Shown: positions 58,965 through 64,000 of the stretch, piece by piece
Layout of the letters: each line of letters starts with the position of its first letter
How positions within the stretch are numbered: position 1 is the first letter of the stretch
Assembly: GCA_026874595.1 (NCBI GenBank)
Contig: CM049317.1
Span: 71,135,618-71,199,617 of the forward strand
Source: Sipunculus nudus
Lineage: Eukaryota > Annelida > Sipuncula > Golfingiida > Sipunculidae
Length of the DNA: 64,000 bases
Reading direction: 5' to 3'
Made by a program: the position numbers and the translations under genes
The notes under the pieces: generated by a model
What the model saw: the letters and a program-made list of their open reading frames with translations, nothing else
What the model was told of the DNA's origin: nothing
Databases searched by the model: none

Positions 58965-59777
58965 TGTTACAGCTGCTCATTTTATTATGTGACACGGGCG
59001 TAACTCCTGTTGTGGCACTCGTGTCTGCCCGCGTATTACATTCTATGTTTAATCCGTACTGGTTGAACTCTCGTTGTCATGTTTAGCCTTGGGTTTTCAC
59101 GCTTGGTCGTGGGTCACGTGATGAGCCTGGTATGTGGAGATACACAGCGCTGTTTTTCTGGAGAATTCCTGAAACGCGTGTAGACTGTGTTGTGCAAGAT
59201 TTTATAGACTGTTCGAGAAGTGGGAAATTCTCGGCTTGAAGTGTGAAGGTATATAAAGGGGTGTGTTTTAGAACGGAAGGGCAGAGAGAACAGCAGAGCA
59301 GATTCCAGCGGACGCAGAAGCGTGTGTCAGGACCTTATCTGACGAATGCGGCAATTATAGATTTTCAAAGACTTTCTCCTGGATTTTTTTTTGCATTTGG
59401 ACTTCAGTTCACTTTATGGGTTGTTGCAAAAACTTTCCACTGGACTGTCATTCTCCGAGAGTTTACATTTAAAGGATTTATCGTTGTGATGGTGTTCGTT
59501 TCCAGGTACTGTGCACATAATTTTCTATGTGATTGTATTGCCTTGTTGCTGTACCGCTGTTTTACTGTATAATTGTATTGATTTAGTGTATTGTAATGCT
59601 AGGGTTGTTTTAAGAATAAATTATAGTTATTTGTTAACAAAAAAACCACTGACTTCTTTATTCATTCCCCCAGACATTTCACGCTGCCTAGTGTTACAGA
59701 ATCTGATTTTTTTATCTCCGTTACAGCATTTGTGTTCATCACGCATACGTGATCTGTTTATATTAGGTTCCGTAACA
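58965..59777 (+). repeat. 3' LTR
   Basis: TGTTACAG to CGTAACA, with TATATAAA (59250-59257) and a later aataaatt poly(A)-like site. By hand alignment it differs from the 5' LTR at roughly 3-4% of positions, besides the ~104-bp stretch absent from the 5' copy. Confidence 0.9.
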
Positions 59778-61544
59778 ATACATTTTAACATACATAGGCT
59801 TTACAGCTGACGAAACATCTTGCATCTAACTCTTTTATCTATAGCCGGAAGAAGAACATATTTTCAGCATGACAGAGATGCTAAAGTGGACCATTTTTAC
59901 ATTAAGCAGCTGTTCCTCAACGTTAATGGAGAAATGGTCGTGAACGTTTCTCCTATAGGAAGACAAATGCTGGAGTTGTTGTGGAGATGGGCAAGTAAGG
60001 ATTAATTATATTTTTGCCTCCCCAGGAGGGCATGATTTCATGTTCGTTCGTGTGTTTGTGTGTGTTTTTTTGGTTCACAGCCTGATTCATGCAAAGAACA
60101 GAAACTCATGACATTTTCAGGGCATTTCAGAGATAGGCCCATGAAGTAACAATTAGATTTTGGTATATATCTGGCACATAGTCCGAATCCATGAACGTCA
60201 TCAGGAAGTAGTCACAAATATTCAGACACTTATGCCCGAAGGAACCTGGGAATATGGGTTTAAAAAGTGAATGGAGGAGTTTATATTTATTAGAATACAT
60301 ATGTCTAGTAACCATTTAATTCAGGTGTTTTCAACTAACAAACGGATGTTATGAATAGCTATGTAGGTTTCCAATTAATAAGGTTAGTTTATATCCAATA
60401 GTTATATCCTGTAATGACAGCCACCAATACAGAAAAGCTGTGGTCAATTTTAGATTACACTCCATTTTGCAGTGGAGGCTCAAGACGGGAAACAATTCTG
60501 GAACAATGCTTTTCCTAACAATGTATACATAAATATATATCACATAAATATATATCATGTACTCTAGTCTAAATGTAAAGTAATCATTCATTGCCAAAGG
60601 GGAAATGGCCCATGATTTAAATATCAACTTTGGCCCTATAATAAACAAAAGTGTGGACCCATTATAAGTGGACCGAGCTTGCTATCAATTCTACTGCGTT
60701 TCAATTCAGATTGTCATGAGGTAGAATACTTGACAGATTTATGGCACGTGTAATATTAAATCTTCATGGGCATAGTTATTGCCATAAGCAAGAGTAATGC
60801 ATACCGACATGAAAGTCCCATTATGGTTGTTAATGGTGAGAAAAAAATATCAAATGCTGTAAAATGAATATTTGTGCGTGGTATGTACCAAGATTCCGGA
60901 AGAAAGACAGCATTGATTTTCTTCATGTCAATCCGTCCATTCGACAGTCCGGACGATGACATTACTAACATATCCAATTGTCTTACAGTTTGGTGCAACG
61001 ACTCCCTTAGGAAGACCTAGTTACATCTTTACTCCACAATAGCATAAAGTTTACCTTTTTTCGATACTTTTCTATGAAATGTCTTCTGGCACAATATCAA
61101 TGATAAAATCTGTTCGGTTAGCAAGCTAATGTGGAGTTAACGACAAATTACAGGTACTTTATTACTTTATTGTTGTATGTTCACTAAGCAGTTGTCAAAT
61201 TCTATTTAAACTGATAATACTTTGAAAATAAAGTGTAAAGGCTGTACTCATAAAATAAGGTTTCTTAAACTATAAACTGAATTATCTAATTTTTGTTTGC
61301 AGAGATCTGACGGTCTGGTTAAAGGATTCTGTAGATGGGGAGATGAAGGCTGCATATGACTTATGGAGTCTTTTGTAACACTCCCATCAAACGTTATGGT
61401 AGATAAAGCGATATTCCTGTAAATTACTTCTTGAGGATACAACAAAGAACAGAAATACATAAATAATTTTTAGAGAGCCCTGTTTTGCGCGATTACTATA
61501 TTATATATCATTCTGGCCTACACCGATGAACAACAACAATAAAT

Positions 61545-63555
61545 GTCTAAGAATAAACATAGTATTACAAAAGTTCAGTTATTTATTTGCTATCGATCGG
61601 AAGGAAGAAAGTGTTCATGTGTTTACTCTGAATGCAAAACCTGAAAACCTCGGACAAAGATGTTGACTCATGTTTACATTGCCCACAGCCATATGACATG
61701 CTGCAGATACAGTCTGATGGTACAATGTCAGGAAAAAAACGTAAAAGAGAATTTTCGTAAATTGATAAAAAAAATAGGACAGCATACTTCAAACATAAGT
61801 TATAAAATTTATTATGTTTAAATTTATGTGATTTGATCCAGAAAAGGTAGCATAATGGATTCCGTTTGGCCAATTATCAGTTCCCACTTTTGCATTATTG
61901 ATTTGATTACATGCCGGTGTGGTACATTTAAATGGACGTGACATGCGACTGATTACATTCACCCAATGATTGATGCTAACATATGCTTACTTTCAACATC
62001 CCCATATGTTCTGTCTGGATAGAAAATATTCAGACATTTTTTGAAGAGGAATGCCGAATGTTTCTCAGACCATTTAATATATAATCATTGTTTTTCAATT
62101 GTCCAGCTTTGTAACGTTCGAAACCATATTAATAATTTTAATCGATGATTATGCTGTTTTCATTTTTAACTGGATTCAGATCAAACGAGAAAGAGTATCA
62201 AGAGTATTGACCTGTGTTTGCCATATTTGTGATTGCTCAGTACACCGCATTAATACATACACTCTTTCCCTCTCTCATTAATATTCAACTCGGGTATACC
62301 CGTAAATTCCGACATGCAACCTAGGATATTTCGGATTAAGTGTGTACATAAAATGGAGGCCCCCATTACGGGTTTGGGAAATTAAACCTTCGATAAGGAC
62401 ACTTAGCCGTGACATGAAAATACTAAAAGGAGAATCAATCGCGGCGAGAGTTTGTTGGCAAGGGACCATGTATCGGCTAAATTTAAAGTGGAATGAATCC
62501 ATGTTTTGCCAAGCCCAAATTCTGAATTAATATTAGGATACACCCTTGGATGTAAAAACCGCAACGTTGACACAAGAGTGGTTCATAGTAAAACCAAAAC
62601 TGTTTAAATTATGTAAGAGGAAACAATTTTTCTTTCGATAATGTATATTAATGTTATAGTTGTTTTTCAATTAACTCGTGCCACAGTGCAAGGGGCACTT
62701 TTCATCCGAATCTCCTTAATGGCGGCGGTCTCTAGGGAAACTCGACAAAATATCGGATGTTGCCCGCATCACTCCCACTCACACGACAAACAACATTCAA
62801 TGCGAAATTGGTGAAATAACTATCTTTATTGTTCATACACCAAAGCAAGAATCAAATGAAGGATACAGACAAAAAGACATTTTCAGAAGTCAAATTGGAC
62901 TAAGTCAAATTGAATTACGCAATAAAGCAATTAGGATAACTATATTAAACGGTGACTGTATGATAAAACATAACTGCGGCCACATTAAACTATAATCACA
63001 AAGGTCCCTTTGCATAAAATAATCAGAATCACATTTCCCTTAATTGATATACAAGAAAGAATCGTAATATATAATATACAGTAATGTTCAAATAATTTAA
63101 TTTAAAAATACATTTGAATTTATCATTTTAAACAAATATTTTTTCCCACAGTAAATACTTTCATGTATCTGTTAAACATAAAAGGATTCTCACATAAAAT
63201 GTTCATATTCACAAATGCCTGTCTCTAACACTATAACGAGCCGTGGTATATTATGTATACACATGATTTAAAATAAAACTTTTCTTATGTATAAAATCAT
63301 TTTAAGGGTAACATTTTCCCAGTATTTGTCAAACTGATAAAAACCACAGTATTCATTTCTATACAATGAACTTAATGAATCATAAATAACCTTTCTTCAT
63401 TCATATATTATCACGAGCAGTAGCCGATATCTGAATATGGCGTGAAATGAGACAGATTTTACAAACGTGGATTGGATTAGAGAGACATAAAAACGTGGAG
63501 TTAAATGAAATATTTGAAGCAGATTTTACCCCACATTTCCTTTTTTCAAATGGTC
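61545..63555. other. 3' spacer of gene H, then unrecognised sequence
   Basis: 61545-62300 matches the 3' flank of gene E (27340-28140). From about 62550 to 63555 I see no gene or repeat shared with the rest of the window. Confidence 0.5.
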
Positions 63556-63561
63556 CACTTT

Positions 63562-63791
63562 TCAACCCTCCTTTTCACATACGAAACCAAATTGTTTAGT
63601 CTTATCACTATCGTTCCATTTCCAACCGTCTGTCCCGTCCAGCCTCAGCACATTTTGAAGGTTCGGCAGCTTACCGCCAGATGGCTCTCCATCTTGCCAG
63701 TTTGTGTACTGGAATGGCTCATTGACAGCCAACCATGTCCATTGTCCACCTTTCTTTTGGGCCGATGTCCAGTACCCGTCTACAGCCCCGG
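63562..63791 (-). CDS. C-type lectin-like domain, last exon
   Basis: On the minus strand, after acceptor tttctttttcag, a phase-1 exon of about 76 codons runs to TGA (63562-63564). It reads AVDGYWTSAQKKGGQWTWLA, FQYTNWQDGEPSGG, DGWKWNDSDKTKQFGFVCE. These are the core marks of a C-type lectin domain: W-T-x-A, YTNW-x-GEP, W-x-WND, F-x-CE. Only the final Cys (pairing with the first Cys, upstream) is present; the inner Cys pair expected near NLQNVLRL and NDSDK is absent. GEPSGG is not the classical EPN, so sugar specificity is open. Earlier exons lie beyond 63.8 kb. Secreted carbohydrate binding is inferred from the family. Confidence 0.8.
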
Positions 63792-64000
63792 CTGAAAAAG
63801 AAACATTACAATAAACAGTTTTGTATTTATGCTCGAGTTAGCTTATGTTATATCCCATCCCTTCATCCCTTGCCTGTTCGATTGCGTGCAGCTTGCATGA
63901 ATTAATCACAGTTAAACGTTGTTTTTTGTTTTCTTTTTTCTCCTCGTATTTTTTTTTTGTGTACGTTCGTGTATACAAATGGCTTTTCAAAATGTAACCT

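Larger units (their letters stand above)
52929..59777 (+). mobile_element. Ty3/gypsy-type LTR retrotransposon with integrase before reverse transcriptase (GmR1-like order)
   Basis: Paired LTRs (709 and 813 bp), 4-bp target repeats (ATAC at 52925-52928 and 59778-59781), a primer-binding site, gag, protease-like, integrase, reverse transcriptase and RNase H regions, and a polypurine tract. Integrase lies upstream of reverse transcriptase, unlike standard gypsy elements but as described for the GmR1 group. Stops and frameshifts in gag and pol make it defective. No env-like frame is seen. It sits in intron 2 of gene H in the same direction. Confidence 0.9.
51843..61378 (+). pseudogene. subfamily II secreted NTF2-like gene H, multiply broken, with LTR element in intron 2
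   Basis: Exon 1 (51843-51933) encodes a good signal peptide (MVYHLMGFLFSYALLHILVQ). Exon 2 (52497-52681) contains a perfect in-frame 60-nt tandem duplication (52511-52570 and 52571-52630; 20 residues from SLVLNKDELF to NKDE). A 22-nt deletion then removes the MPPGW codons and shifts the frame to a stop (SDAL-TGA). Intron 2 carries the 6.85 kb LTR retrotransposon. Exon 3 (59845-59994) is 150 nt, not 151, because one T is lost in the gttttctcc run. Exon 4 (61303-61378, LTVWLKDSVDGEMKAAYDLW) is open. Splice sites are retained. The full domain cannot be made. AATAAA is at 61538-61543. Confidence 0.8.

Noticed and set aside
59243-59810. ORFs in the 3' LTR (109 and 99 codons), possible accessory or env gene
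   Set aside because: They fall within LTR sequence, are not conserved in the 5' LTR and have no membrane or surface-protein features.

Overview
The window looks like nuclear DNA of an animal. It is AT-rich and has GT-AG introns with conserved phases, AATAAA poly(A) signals, many (TA)n tracts, MITE-like inverted repeats, a Tx1/L1-type LINE, a Ty3/gypsy-type LTR retrotransposon and a C-type lectin exon. There are no bacterial operons, CRISPR arrays or recognisable rRNA/tRNA genes. The TE types and secreted multigene families would suit a lophotrochozoan such as a mollusc; that is inference. Almost no real gene is a long ORF, because coding sequence is split into exons of 76 to 154 nt that I assembled by splice sites and paralogue comparison.

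The main content is a decayed tandem array of small four-exon genes for secreted NTF2-like (SnoaL/DUF4440-type) proteins. Three subfamilies can be told apart. Subfamily I is copy A at 15.8-17.7 kb and copy B at 29.9-32.1 kb, both with all four exons open, plus a 3' remnant (C, 2.1-2.4 kb) and a 5' remnant (D, 10.6-11.7 kb). Subfamily II is E (25.3-27.2 kb), F (36.4-38.4 kb) and H (51.8-61.4 kb), each damaged in a different way. Subfamily III survives only as broken exons near 13.5, 23.5-24.3 and 34.7 kb. The order I-III-II and the spacers between them recur with about 14-15 kb periodicity over 2-38 kb, so the array grew by segmental tandem duplication followed by deletion.

From 38.4 to 45.7 kb lies non-coding spacer with a roughly 0.5 kb tandem repeat, a minus-strand LINE fragment and two segments that recur at 5.9-6.2 kb. 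A nearly full-length LINE (45753-51440) with an open ORF1, a broken ORF2 and a 68-nt target duplication sits just upstream of gene H. A 6.85 kb LTR retrotransposon (52929-59777) sits in intron 2 of gene H. It has paired LTRs, a proline-tRNA-type primer site, a polypurine tract and a 4-bp target duplication. Its integrase lies upstream of a gypsy-type reverse transcriptase, the order known from GmR1-like elements.

The right end (63562-63791, minus strand) holds the last exon of a C-type lectin-domain gene that continues outside the window.

If expressed, A and B should make secreted proteins of about 156 and 154 residues with an NTF2-fold pocket. Substrate and function are unknown.
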